From Stichopus chloronotus (Eukaryota; Echinodermata; Holothuroidea; Aspidochirotida; Stichopodidae), in NCBI GenBank assembly GCA_021234535.1, contig CM037838.1, positions 28,311,969 through 28,375,968 of the forward strand: 64,000 bases of DNA. The letters run 5' to 3'. Below are positions 12,832 through 37,279 of the stretch, in pieces. A program made the position numbers and the translations under genes. Each line of letters begins with the position of its first letter. Within the stretch, counting starts at the first letter, position 1. Under the pieces are notes generated by a model. It was given only the letters and a program-made list of their open reading frames with translations. It did no database searches and had not been told where the DNA came from.

Positions 12832-13693
12832 TGCCAGAGCAGACGTATACTTCAAATCGAGAACATGCACATGTTACTAATGTAATAAAAACTATTACAT
12901 GGAAGTCACCGCATTTTACAGTGATAAGGACCCAGTATAACATTTCACATGGAGTAAATTAAAAAACAAGAAAAGAAATTTACATATCTTGCTTTGCATG
13001 ATCTTGAATGAAGTAATCTTTCTTTTTCTGAAATCGATTAATTCGTTTTGGTAAAATAAAATATGTTCTGTTCAAAACAGTTAATACTTTAATTGTTATT
13101 ATACTTTAATAATATTCTAATTGTATTATTAGCCTAATTGTTGGAACTACCAGTAATATAAATGCTGAGGGTTAAGGGTTAAAGCCTTTCAGTTATTTCG
13201 CTCTCTAAACTAATATCATATTTTTCATATATATATATATATATATATATACGCTACTGATAATATCTAAACCTAATTACAGGAATAAAAGCTGCTGGAC
13301 ATTTTACACAATCTTGTATGCCTCCTTCAAATATCAGCTTTAGAAGCATAATATTTTCTCCATAATACCATTCAGAAGAAATAATTATTGGACGTAACTG
13401 TTATGGAACGCCGATATAAGACCAACAAATATGAACCGTATAGGTGAATCGGTTCCATATCACCCAACACATCGCTAGATTCGCCCTATGGATGTGATAC
13501 ATCTTCATCACATTACAGATTTAAAATATTTTCATCATGGCAACATCATGCCTTGGTGTATGTTACAGATATATGTTTACATCAGGTATAAAACATGATA
13601 TGTACATTGAAATATTTATAATTATATTATGTGGATATATTATTATCTACCTTACATTCTTATATAAGAAAAAAAAAAATTTACAACCGATGG
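12832..13693. other. Intergenic, short (TA)n tract, no gene seen
   Basis: A (TA)n tract of about 24 bp lies at 13228-13251. The rest is AT-rich sequence without a supported gene. Confidence 0.55.
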
Positions 13694-13822
13694 GACAATT
13701 TTTCTCCTCAAAAATCCTTCCTGACAACTTCCCCTCGGAAATTCCCACCCGAACAATTCCCAGCCTGGAGAATTCCACCTTTGACAACCCCCCCTCCCAC
13801 GATTCCCCTAGGAGAATGGTTA
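13694..13822. repeat. Degenerate ~29-bp tandem repeat
   Basis: Four to five diverged units. Each starts with (G/A)ACAA(C/T)TTCCC or similar and contains a GAAATTCC-type motif, at spacings of about 28-31 bp. Open frames on both strands through this block (13537-13917, 13631-13843, 13647-13853) are by-products of the repeat. Confidence 0.55.
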
Positions 13823-16599
13823 GGGTTGAGGAAAGAGTTATGAGATTTGTCACGGGAGAATTGTCCGGGAACCGTTTACAACATTCATGTATACTTCCAT
13901 ATCATGTAACATTATAACTTACATATTGCTCATACATGAAACTGGTGACAGTAGAGAGGTCGTTCTCATATAATTTGATTTCAGTCTTTAGTTATCAAAT
14001 GGTTCAGTCTTTGATTATCAAATGGTATGTCAACAGATCTAAGCAAAGCTCGTCGGTTGGGTTATACATATTATATGACGTTACAACTGCTTAAGTACCC
14101 TCCTCAAAAAACAAAAATAAAACAAGCAAACAAACAAACATTCCCAAACATACGCAAAGTAGCCGTTGATTTGGTAGTAACACTTTTACCACATTTTAGT
14201 GACGTTTTAATTTTAAGATGTTGATTTCATCCCTCCCGGTTTTAAAGCCCGCACAGCTTCCATCTTAAAAAAAATAGTATTGCCAAAAGCATTAAGTGGC
14301 CTTTGAGAATGACGTAATAACCGCGACATTATAACATAATTAATCAAACCTACTCACTTTATTGTCCACGTAGAGCTGAACTTGTTAAACACACATTAAT
14401 GACAGTTAAAGTGAGAAATATCTGCACAGTCAATCAAAAATACGCTGTGAAATTTACTGTCAATAACAAGTTAAATATATATATTATTGTCAGTGTTGTG
14501 TGTTTGTTTTTTATTCACACTTTGAACCCTCATAAAATCCAAAACATGTATTTATACATATGGTGACATAATTCATTTACTTACAAATAGTGCCAGAAGA
14601 TTCGTAGAATTCCAAAATGACAAGTTAACTATATCGGTATACTGTTGAAAAAAAAAATACAAAGATGTATATACTACGACTGAGCAAAAAGCAAAAGTAA
14701 CATTCAGGAGGGTAGGCAAAGAAATATAAAGAAAATACCATCGCCACAAGATACACTTCGACCAAGTGGAAAATATTTCCAACATTTTTTGTTTTACATA
14801 ACGGTAAGAAGTATCAAATTGAATATCAGAACGTAACGTCGTTCAACCCAACGTACCATCAGCCAATCGAAAATTATTTAAATATTTTGCAAAGACGAAG
14901 AAGTAGGTTACAGTTGTATCTCTTTGTTCACGTGACTAAGAAAGGTAAATGTGGTCCTAAGAAGTCTCAACATAGTCTTATCCATTCAAATGAACCACAA
15001 ACTTGCATTGTTGTAAATATTATTACCTGTCGATATCGACTCAACATTACAAATGCTGTAAACTAAGTTCTCTAAATTGATTGTAGATTGTTTCTGCTTT
15101 TTTTCTGCTTTTTTTTTTTTACTTCGGCATCTGAATTAGATAAAATTCACAAGTTATACTGTAGTTTCTATTTCCTGCATGCCCGAAAATTTCAACGTCT
15201 ATACTCTTAATATATGCACCATGAATATGTATGACTCCGTTTTGCAGACGGGATTCTCTGAAATGCATGTTGTGTCTGTCTTACAACTTATCTAACCGAC
15301 TATCACCTTTAGTTTCATATAAAGATACATTTAGGTCTATTAATACCCATTACCCAAACCTATTTTTCTCCTTCAAACCATTCCTTCCCCATCTTCCAAT
15401 GTGGGGGGGGGGGGGGGTGCTGTACTGTTTAGGAAGCAATAATGAAATAGATTTGTTGATAACTGCGTGTGTAGACATCATACATCCATACAAATGTAAA
15501 ATAAAGTAAAACAAGAATAAATTCCGTGAGTATGAAAGTGACGCCAAAACAATTGTGCGGACGTTTCTGTTGTGAGACACAAAGCTTTACAATAGACCGG
15601 TCCTCATGCCTTCAGTGTGCTTTGTAAATTTGACATTGAAGTAAAATTACTAAAAACCCTTTGTTTCTACAATCTGTTACGTTTTTAACGTGAAATTACC
15701 CTTCGCCTGTCATATTATTGGAAATGTTGACAAAATTACAATGTTATGTAGTTTTGGCTTGCGATAAAATTGACATACAGTATACGTGCTATGAGTTTAG
15801 TCGATCTATTGTCATGCAAAACAGATAGATGAGCGGTTTCATGGTAACGTAAGATGACGTCATTCTTCTTACCGCTTTCTCTTCTATCGATATATGTCAA
15901 GGGTAAGAAACAGTCATCATTAACACAAGCTTCGTTTCCTCATAATTTTTTTACCCTTCATTTTGTTCATTCCACACGAATTTCTGTAAATTATTGTGTT
16001 TCTCCCTACAGATTTCCTCAGAGTTTTGAAACAAACTAACCAAAATCAACCAAACGTTTCTTTAAAATTAATTTATTAGCAACGTTATACGTTACTGTCA
16101 ACAGTAATCCAATACGGTACCCACTGGTTCAAGCAAAAAAAAAATCCAAGCATAACAGTTGAGCGAAAATATGAATTCCTCCTTAACAATAAAAATTATC
16201 ATTATTATTTTATATAACAATTATTTTCACTGTATATTATCCGGAAATATTTTCTTCACTTTTTTTCATTATTCACTTCCATGTCTTCCTTCCTTCCTTT
16301 TATTACTGTTATAATTTTCTTCTTTTAGCGAAAGACTATTTCTGGTGCAGTTTCCTGACGATTATGCAGTCGTATCCCGATAAATTTCAACTCGCCTCAT
16401 TTAAACCGAACAATACGACCAAGAAACTACACCAGAAGAAAACGACAACTAAACACGATGTTCATCCATCCTTCTTTTATTGTTATATTCCCTTCTATTA
16501 CTTTTATCTAACGCAAGTCTTATTTTGTTATGAATTGTTAATAATAACAAGAGTTGGCTATGCCTTTTCAGCCACTCGCAAGTAACGCGATGACCTAGA
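13823..16599. other. Intergenic upstream of gfi1, no gene seen
   Basis: AT-rich, with a G run near 15402-15417, poly-T runs and a CRE-like palindrome TGACGTCA at about 15854. No open frame here has a recognisable domain. Distal regulatory DNA of gfi1 could lie here, but nothing in the sequence proves it. Confidence 0.5.
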
Positions 16600-16960
16600 G
16601 AAAACTCTCCGGTATATCGTCCAATCAGGACAAAGGAATTTTTTTCCAGGCACTTGATTGGTTCGAGCTGAGTGAGCACACCTGCTATTTTACAGAACAA
16701 GACTCGGGCTGCTGTCCCTTCCTTTATTTTTCTTTACGTCTTAAAAAAGAAAAAAAAAATGTTAGACTATTACGAACGCAACGAGGGTATTATAGAAAAA
16801 CGTGTTGTGGAGTTTAACAATAAAAGGGTAACACATTATCTTTTTAATTCTCGTTAAGCACTGACTGGGGAGCATATGCTTGGAATTATATAGCTTTGGT
16901 AATGGACTTTTGAAGTTAAAGAGAAAATAAAAGGCTGAAGAACCAAAGTGGTCATACAGA
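16600..16960 (+). promoter_or_regulatory. Possible gfi1 promoter region
   Basis: About 0.8 kb upstream of the gfi1 start codon are two CCAAT boxes in opposite orientation: CCAATCAG at 16621-16628 and TGATTGG (reverse-complement CCAATCA) at 16655-16661. A TATA-like TATATAG lies at 16887-16893 and a second AT-rich patch near 16925-16935. Paired CCAAT boxes are typical NF-Y sites near promoters. The transcription start is not visible in the sequence, and a non-coding first exon further upstream is equally possible. Confidence 0.25.
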
Positions 16961-17434
16961 ACAACAAAGGCCTATTCTTCTTCTTCTGGCGGATTATCTG
17001 TGTTAAGAGAGTAACACGCTTTCAATACGAACAGAGTTTTCGGTGAAGTGCAGCCGGTTGGTTTCATCACCAGAAGGAAAGGCATGAGTGAAAAGGGTCC
17101 GGGTTAAAAAGGGACCAGTCATTTCAACGTCTACCAGTGACAGAGGTAACTTCATCATCAACTCACCGAGAGGAAGAAGAAATAAATAGAAAAGGCGGAG
17201 AAGAAAGTTGAAGTTTGTACGCATATTCTTTTGGCATAAGAGAAGTGACAAAACAAAAATTGCTTGTAAAAATTGTAATAATTTTTTTGCCTTGCCATTT
17301 CTTCCGCAAACTCGAATGCAAGAGGATAATAAATCGTTTTTTCTTTTCGTTTGGAGAGCAAAAAGAAAGTTGGTAACTGACTTTTTTTTCTAAAAAGAGG
17401 ACCAGTGAGACGAACAGAAAGAAAGGTAGTCAAA

Positions 17435-29656
<12,222 letters not shown>

Positions 29657-30832
29657 GAAAATGTCAAAAATAACCAGGAAGTCAAAAGTTATTGAAAGTT
29701 CCTCTAACATTACAAGATATGTCGACTAACCACAGTCCTACGTCATGATGTCACGTGAGTGACACCATGACGTAGGACTGTGGTTCTGTGGTATGAGTGA
29801 GGGCATGATGCGTTTGCATTGATTGAAGTTCCTCAGAGTCGCTCGAGGTAAGAAGGTTAAATTAGAGAAATATCGTACAAACGTGTTCAAATACCATCAG
29901 CTGTCGATGCAGACTGTGCCATACAGTGGAATACAAATAGGTCGCCTGATTTGCATAGACAGACATATAGAGGCACAAACGAAATTTACATGGCAGTAGA
30001 GTGGTTCAAATTCGAATGTAAACGGTATCAGGGGATGAAAGTACCAGAGAACAACAACTAAAGCAACTAAAGGAAAAACAAGTAAAGAAAAAACAATCAT
30101 GCTTCAATAGGTTGATCAAAGTTTTCATAGAAAAGTGGCTATACTGTGACGAATCCTCTTTACTGCGTGATCATCATTAGCTTTATGCACGTTTTCGTGT
30201 GGTCTAAGACTTTTTCTTAAAGATGGGAGGTTTGTATGTTATTGTATATTTCGGAGAGGCTTCATATATATCATCATATCATCATGGTTCTTATTTTAAG
30301 TTAGGCTATACTTAATCAAACTTACGTCACATCTGGATATATGACTTCGTCTCAGAGTTCGAAAATTATATTAAATGAAAAAAAAAATGTAAAGGACATC
30401 CGAAGATATTTTGGACTTTTCTTAAAAAAAAAAAGATGTATGATCAAAAGAAATCGAGCAAAGGAAACGGCAGATCAGACATAATCGCGAAAAATGTTGA
30501 TTAAAGTCATGCTGTCGTCATTTATACCCCATCAGTTAGTATTGTATGAAGGGTAAATAATTCAAAACATTTCTGTCGTTATTCGACTTATATTACAGTG
30601 CTTACCGGGTTCTATTAGGTCTCACGCACCAGTGACATATACAATTCACAAAAAATACAAGAAATTTATTAAAATGGAGAATATGATACAAAACCTTGAA
30701 GGAATGTTTAAATCAATATTTCCAATGGAGAGAAATCTTGATGCGACAGTGACCATAAATTAATATAACTTGATGCTGCACACATTATAGCATTCTCTGT
30801 GTATTCCAATGAATGTGTGAAATGAAATAAAT
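29657..30832 (+). other. Presumed gfi1 3' UTR
   Basis: Non-coding sequence after the stop. The first AATAAA that I find downstream on this strand is at 30827-30832, which would give a 3' UTR of roughly 1.2 kb. The true cleavage site cannot be seen. The inverted repeat at 29728-29785 lies inside this stretch. Confidence 0.4.
29728..29785. repeat. Near-perfect 27-bp inverted repeat (hairpin) just after gfi1 stop
   Basis: The left arm 29728-29754 and right arm 29759-29785 are complementary at 26 of 27 positions, around a 4-base GTGA centre (29755-29758). The only mismatch is A at 29748 against C at 29765. The first arm base is 72 positions past the last stop-codon base. The arms contain TACGTCA (CRE-like half-site), and the centre contains CACGTG (E-box). 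In RNA this would be a very stable stem. Confidence 0.95.
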
Positions 30833-33158
30833 CGACTTTTCATTTGGAAAGTATCCAATGTGATCAGAGTTTCGACATTTAATGAATTTTATTTTTTACA
30901 AGAAAGCAGTTTCATGGAAATATTTAACGTCAATGTAAGTGATTCCGTTGTTTACTTCATTATTTTGAGTTTAACTCGATAACGAGATGCTGTACAAACT
31001 GTACCATCGTTAAGGGTAATAATTTCAGATATTCCAGATTTTTTTTTTCTTTCTTTTTGAATTCAAGAGTATACCATAATTTGTTTGTCACTTTACAGCA
31101 TCTTTTTGTTTCTTTGTTTTCATGAATGACACATTCCAAACATATTTCATATAAAAATTGTTAATAATTGTGTATTGTGTATGATATCAAACAATATTTG
31201 ACTATGTCAGTCCGACTCAGTCCGAACGTGTGTATAATGACGTCATTTCCGTGTCGAAAATTTTTAGAGTTATAAACATGAGTTATACTGTGTTAGATGG
31301 AAGGTTCTAGACGAGGCAAAAGAGGGAATCAGAAAAGCATTAATTGATGTCAGCATATCTACATGATTTCATTGATTTGGCTTACACTATATACGATTAG
31401 ATCCTCCTACTTGATAAAATGATGTACAAACAGAGGTTTTTTATTGATACTGCTAGCTGCATATACAGATGGATTCATTCAAAGTTATTTTATTCATGTG
31501 ATAAATCCTCTGAGGTATATTATTGGTAACACATTTTGTTGAAAATTAGGGTGATGGTAAGCCAACAAGGTGTGGCTGTAATACCTAACAATCGAAAAGC
31601 TAGAAATACCTGCTGCAAGGTTTCGATAAATTTCGATGAAAAATCTGTGTAGAATCTGTAGAGAAAATAAAGTGTTATTGGTTCGCCCACTTATGAATAT
31701 TTAAAGTTTACAGTTTTCGTAGCAAGTGACGAGCCAAGTAAAAAATGATGCGACCTAAGCACGTAATGCGTTGGCGTTATGTCTAATACTATGAAAACTA
31801 AAATAGAAACATTTTGGTTTCCATTGTGGAAATGGTAAAAACGACTTGACAGACTGTTTTGAAGAGTAAAGAGTGTCAACAAAGATGAGAAGAATAGTGG
31901 AAGAATAGAAACTTGAAAATGCTCGAACCGAGAGAAAAAAAAAAGCAGATTAAAAAAGATGTAGCGTGACTTTCAACACCTCAGGGCGTACACTGCTTTC
32001 TGGTTTTGACGCCAAGATCTTCAAAATGCCACAATCTAACTTTCTAAGTACTTCATTATCTGCGCTGGCATGGTTTACTGATTTTTTTTTTGCTTGGCCC
32101 ATTCCAACGACAATAGTTGATTGCCGTTTGCTGTAATTATTTTGAGAAGTGTCTTAAACATACAATATATGTACGTATATATAGAGAGAGAGAGAGACAT
32201 ACACAGCCCCCTTCCGATAGCCTCGTCTTCGCTCTCTGCTGACACTTCTCTTTGATCAATGTTAACTTTTCCTTGTCGGTAAAATCACAGATGACGGACT
32301 AAGATCGGAAGAAACTCACTTAAATAATACCTTTTTGTGAATCAATGAATTAATGTACTAATTATACGCGTATAAATCTCACACGGTAGTGATACGCGCT
32401 CGGGTGTAATATATACCGCACTTATTTATTTATTTGAAATGGGAATTGCTTGCCAAATGTATATAAAAAGGTGTTTGATGTGGAAGACAAAAAAATAACA
32501 AAAAAGGAAAAAAGAAGAAGAAAAGATGGAGGAGGAGTAGAAAGTTAATAATAAAAGAAAAGAAACCACGAGATAAAATCAAAATGCTTTTGAGTTCGCT
32601 TTATCTTTTAATGTCAAAGATTTTTTTAAGTCTCTGGGATGGGCGGATGTGACAAGACACCAGTCAAGGGTGAAAAGATTGAAGTGTTGGGGAGAAAAAA
32701 ACAAGAACGGATGGAGAAGAAGAGGGAGAATAAGAAGGATGAGAAGAAAGGGACACAGTGATATAAAGTCATAAACCTGACAGCCAATTTTATCTTTTAT
32801 TCTGTAAAGGAAGGATTAGGTTTCAACTAATAGGAAAAAATACATATAAAAAAAGGAAGACTATATTGAGTGCTATATATAAATGCAATGATTGAGACAT
32901 TGATAATGAGGTCAGGAGACAGGTTTCAATAATTTATGAAAAAACCTGCATCTCCATCAAATTTGAGAATCCTCTGAAAAGGGTCACATAGGGGAATCGC
33001 GGATACCCATTTCACCCCACAAAGGACGGGGGGGGGGGGGTTGATGAACTTTTCAAAGGACCCCCGAAACATGATGGAATGTGATGTGGACAGGAGAACC
33101 ACAGGAGATGCATAAAACATATTTCAAAAGTCTTTTATCCTAGAATAAAATTCCGTCA
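30833..33158. other. Intergenic, no gene seen
   Basis: AT-rich. It has a GA tract near 32184-32198, purine-rich stretches near 32500-32770 (GAAGAAGA-type) and a G run near 33029-33040. The open frames at 31691-31882 and 32926-33120 lack domains. Confidence 0.55.
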
Positions 33159-33298
33159 TTAAAGCTGGAATATGAGTTCTACTGGCAATCGCCTGGTCAT
33201 CTGCTTTTGTCCTTCGTCGGTGTTTCGGGGAAGAGACAGTAGGGGAAAAGATCACCTGTCACAAAATCTGAAAGAGAACTATGCACTCATCTTCCAGA
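33159..33298 (+). repeat. Dispersed repeat R1, copy 2, left part
   Basis: Aligns with 7684-7808 and 42861-42998 (AAGCTGGAATATGAGTT, TTCGTCGGTGTTTCGGGGAAG, TCACCTGTCACAAAAT, CATCTTCCAGA). It stops exactly where the hAT-like element begins and resumes at 34555. Confidence 0.75.
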
Positions 33299-34554
33299 CA
33301 GGGGGGTAGCCAGATTTTTTGTGTGAGGGGGAAAATCGACTCGTCGTCCATATTTTCGAGCGCCATCCTGGAGGGAAGGGATATAAGGGGAGGGGTGTTG
33401 CCCCCATCAAGGTTGAAGCCAGGATTTCAAATCAGTCAGTCCACAGATAGGCCTAGGTGGTATGAGGAGAGGTCTAAGGTGATGGGGCACCCCCTCCGCT
33501 TTGTCTATAAGAATCATGTTTGCCCTTTTTAATTGCTCCGTGCAGAATTGACTTTCTTTTGACACCTGCACCCATGAACCTAAAGTAAAGGTTAAAAAGT
33601 ATTGGAGGGGTGAGTGCCGTCAGGACTTTCTAAGCGGAGTGCCACCATTGGTTGGCGGGGAGCGCACAAGAAACCATTTGGCTTTTCAAATCCTCTAGAT
33701 GGTCAGAAGCAGCTCTTTCCAGGTGTTCTAAGCTGCATTTACCCCCCCCCCCCCCCGTCCTTTTTTTCCCCATCCATTATTTCAACTTTTATTGGTTGAT
33801 GATGACCCATTTCTCGGCGTGAAAATAAAAATGAATATTGGGGTAGACCATTGAACATTATCTAATGCAACGAAGAATCCAATTGAAATTGTTTTTTGCG
33901 AGACACTCCGGGAAAAACATAAGCTTGCACCCGTTTTGAAACATTTCCAACTTTGAAAAATGAAAATGACGTACTTTGAAGCAGTAAAATTGACATACTT
34001 TAAGTTGAAGAATTGACATACTTTTAAATAGTAATTTGACAGAATATTGGTTCGTATTGGCAATGGCTTTAGTTTGCATTGACAACCAATACTTTTGGGG
34101 ATCTATTTTCCTTTAATTCAGCATTAGGACTGGAAAAAAAAATAGAGGAACATTGTTTCTAGAGTCCATGCTATCATTAATATCCAAGGCTTTAATTGAC
34201 AGTTTGGGAGACATATGGCCAATGCGTACTGTGTGAAATAAATATGCCGACAGTTCTGCTACGGATTCGAATAAACATCACACCTTCATGAGCACCTTGT
34301 TTCAATTGTGTTGTTAATCTGTTTCGTCTTAGTTTTCAGTGCCATGAAAAGATCGCACTTGTGAAGCCTGGCTGTTTTCAGATCCCCCCCAGTTTAGGCC
34401 TGCTAGTTCTTCCCAACTCCGTCAACTTATCACCCCTAATTCCTGTTTTTTTTTTTTTTCACTGCTTAATTTTCAACATTACCCATGACATCCCCACATT
34501 TTCAGTGGGGGGGGGACTCTTCCTCCTGCCCCACCCCCTTGGGCTATGCCACTC
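33299..34554. mobile_element. hAT-like non-autonomous element inserted into R1
   Basis: 1,256 bp that splits an R1 copy. The left end is CAGGGGGGTAGCCAGA. The reverse complement of the right end is AGTGGCATAGCCCA, which matches imperfectly and is of the CAG(T/G)GG..TAGCC type found in hAT elements. The flanks are CTTCCAGA (33291-33298) and CTTCCCAGA from 34554/34555, an 8-bp target duplication with a one-base change. The interior has no transposase. It holds a copy of the 23-bp module (33633-33656), C runs (33740-33755), a G run (34506-34514) and three ~25-bp subunits with GACATACTTT between about 33960 and 34040. Open frames here (33281-33532, 33614-33799, 33782-34063 minus) are not genes. 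Confidence 0.65.
33633..33656 (+). repeat. 23-bp recurring module, copy 3 (inside hAT-like element)
   Basis: AGCGGAGTGCCACC then ATTGGTTGGCG. This copy ties the module to a mobile element with visible ends. Confidence 0.65.
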
Positions 34555-34850
34555 TTCCCAGATACTTTAATAGGTAAATTGTGTGGACATTTTTGATGAC
34601 GCTACAAATGCAGACTCTCCAAGAAAGCATAGCAGTCAATCACCATTACTTGAAATCAAACAGAGACCAATTGGGAATGGATATGAATATTCATTTATGC
34701 AAGAGAGGGGTGGCTTAAACTATGTTTTTTGTAAGGGCTATGACATATTCTGAAGAATTTGTCTTTCACTGACACATTTTGAACTGATATTCCAGCAATT
34801 TTGGTAGAGCCTTTGTGTGCCAGTGTTCAGGGAAGGGGGTGATGGATAAT
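34555..34850 (+). repeat. Dispersed repeat R1, copy 2, right part
   Basis: Continues the R1 alignment from CCAGATACTT: ATTACTTGAAATCAAACAGA, GGATATGAATATTCATTTATGCAA and GGCTATGACATATTC, followed by GTTCAGGGA-type sequence. Together with 33159-33298 it rebuilds the layout of 7684-8090. Confidence 0.75.
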
Positions 34851-36197
34851 CCCGCTAAATGTCAATGTTTAACGCTTACATGCAGACTGGTTTTCCAAAT
34901 GAAATAAAAAAAGAACAAATTTGCAGTTTCTGTTGCTATAGTAACTTGCGTGTAGAGCAACTAGCTTGATAATCAGGGAGAGTTACCTCAAGTTAAGGAT
35001 ACTGAATAAAACATGGTATGTGTAAGCTTCATACATTCAGTAACCAGTACCAGTTGGTGAGAGGATGGTTGTTGGGGGGGGGGGGGGGGGGGGAGGGTGT
35101 CTTAGAAGGCATTAAGGTATTGTGTCCATCAACCAATTAACAGGCTGAATGGACATTTGGACTGCAGTTGCCATCGTGGGATACAATGACTACAAATCTA
35201 GCAGCTAAGTTAAGAGAAGTGAAATTAGAATGATGCTGCACCTGATAAAATAGGAAAAATTCCTTGCTTTCATCATTCTGCCCTCAATATGAAAAAATCA
35301 GATCCCCCCAAAAAGTAAGGGAAACTTTTTCACGATGCAGAGGCTAAAGGAGAACTGACAAGTATAAACTGAGGATAGTTTAGGCAAATATGCTAATGTT
35401 GATATCAGTGACTGTGATAATGGCATGAGAGATGAGGATTGTGAAGGGGGAAGGGGACTGTGTTGCTTGCTAAAGTTCAAGTTGACTCTCTGGTATGTGG
35501 ATGAGTTTGTTGTACATTACATGAAGTCTTTTCTTATGCAGCTTTTCTCCATACAGGCCATACATAAGATAATGAAAAGATTAACTTGTACACATTGTGC
35601 CATCTGATATCCTGCCCCCCTCCCCCCCAAAAAAACAAAACAGAAAGTACATCTAAAACAAGGAACACTCTCCTTAGCTGTGAATCCTACCTTTTTAGGG
35701 ATAAATCCAAATTATAATTATATCCATTTCAGATGAGCAACAATTCATTTCATTTTCTTTTCATTTATTTTTTTTTCAGAATGAAACATAGATACAAGTG
35801 AAAGTATAACAAATAACAAAAAGAAAGGTGTTGAGAATGGAAATGTTCTCAAAAAACCCTTCTGGGATTGAAAAACAAAGACACTCCCCGTAAATTGTGT
35901 CCCAATGTTGGCTCTCAGGTCAGCATCTTCTCGTAATCTCTGGATGATGACTCCAGGTTCTTCAAGTTGAGCATTTGAGAGAGATGGCTGATATGGATGA
36001 ATGTTGAACAAAAAGGATCTGTGAACCGTTTCTCAAACTCATCCCAAAGCGATCTTGTTTGACCTTCCCCTTCACAAACCGTTTGACACACGATAGCCTA
36101 ACACGGCCCAGATCAATCACGTGTGTGTGTGTGCGTGTGTGTGTGTTCGTCCCTCCAGGACCTCTTGCCCTTTCCCCCTCAATAGGGATGATTCCCC
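34851..36197. other. Intergenic, G20 run, no confirmed gene
   Basis: Includes a run of 20 G at 35074-35093, C/A runs near 35614-35635, a GT tract at about 36121-36145 and one weak minus-strand exon candidate (listed separately). Confidence 0.5.
35745..35987 (-). other. Weak candidate terminal exon, unrecognised protein
   Basis: On the minus strand an open frame runs from a possible acceptor (ATCCATATCAG ending at 35988) to a stop at 35745. The first ~40 residues look coding-like, with QLEEPGVIIQRLREDADLRA. The tail is hydrophobic, TPFFLLFVILSLVSMFH, and lies over T-rich DNA. I recognise no family. Length and AT composition make chance a serious alternative. Confidence 0.2.
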
Positions 36198-36312
36198 ACA
36201 ACTCACCGGTGGGGGTATTCAGGAGGGACTGTATACTTACTGTATACTTAGCGCTAGCTTCACCGATGCATTGGTGAAGCAAGGGGGAAGTATACATCTA
36301 CGATGTGAATAC
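36198..36312. repeat. Dispersed repeat R3, copy 1
   Basis: Shares CAACTCAC(C/T)GGT, TTCACC(G/A)ATGCATT, GTGAAGCAAGGGG and TCTAC(G/A)ATGTGAATA with 44697-44870. In both copies the TTCACC-side and GTGAAGCAAGGGG-side segments are inverted repeats of each other, which suggests a small foldback element. Confidence 0.55.
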
Positions 36313-37034
36313 AAAGTTTTAGCTGTGCATTACCTGTACACCCTGCTGGGAGCATAAAACCAAAAGGAAAGGCTTCATGTAGGTGGTAATGCTGACTTCA
36401 ATAAAGAGATGACAGTTCCAGAGCTAGTAGTGCCATGTATAGTTGTCACACTCAAAGAAAGGAGGGAAGGTAGTTGTGACTTTTCATATTAATTCTGGGC
36501 AGTATTTCTTCCAAATGAGAAAAAAAAAATTCATCCTGAAAGGATCACAAATTAGCGCGTAATATTACAAATAGGACTTAGGTCATCCTCTTACTCATTT
36601 AGAGGAGAAAGATATTCCAATTAAGAGTGAAGTAGTGCTAGGATCCATGTCATCCTGAAAAGATTCACAACCCCCCATCAGTTTGCCCCCCCCCATTAGT
36701 GTGGACAAATTCAAGCCAAACAAAACAAACTCTGTGAAGTCAAAAGTAGTACGGTCTTACATGACAACCAAATTGTGCAAATTGATCGTGGTTTCGATGA
36801 TGTCATATATGTTGGTGACAACTTACATCGATAAAAACTTCTACCTTTACACAACTTTTCTTATGTCTGGAATTTTGCTACTGTTAAATGGAATCTCTTG
36901 ATGGATTTGCAACTCAGCAAAGCAAATGATATTTTCATATCTAATTTGGCAGCAAACAATCTTATTTCATTTGCGTACTTTTCTCTACCCCATTTCATCC
37001 TTTACCATACAAGGACTTTTTACATTGCATACTA
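36313..37034. other. Intergenic, no gene seen
   Basis: The open frame at 36683-36901 has no recognisable motif. Short C runs lie near 36670-36693. Confidence 0.5.
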
Positions 37035-37279
37035 AGGGTGAATTTCCATTTGACAGAAACCGTTGGAAACCATTTAGGCTTAGAATGGTTTGAAAGGTGT
37101 TTTCATTAACTTTCCATTCAAAAACATTTATTACCATTTGAAACCAGTTATAAAACCAGTTGAGATTACCACTTGCATGTTTAAGACCAGCTGGCACCAT
37201 TCGTAACCATTTAAATACCACTTTAACACGTTCCAATAAAATGTGTTTTGGGTGAATGGTCCAAATGGAATTTCACCCT
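37035..37279. mobile_element. 245-bp inverted-repeat MITE
   Basis: The left end is AGGGTGAATTTCCATTTG. The reverse complement of the right end (37262-37279) is AGGGTGAAATTCCATTTG, so 17 of 18 match. The interior is built from recurrent ACCATTT / AAACCAGTT motifs spaced 15-30 bp apart. It is non-coding, and no target duplication is obvious. Confidence 0.7.

Noticed and set aside
13537..13917. 126-codon plus-strand open frame
   Set aside because: Its second half is the degenerate 29-bp tandem repeat and its first half is AT-rich low complexity.
29728..29785. Reading the 3' UTR hairpin as a microRNA precursor
   Set aside because: The stem is only 27 bp with a 4-base loop, too short and too tight for a typical precursor. 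Small-RNA data would be needed to revive the idea.
36121..36145. GT tract as a regulatory Z-DNA element
   Set aside because: Too short and isolated to support more than a simple repeat.
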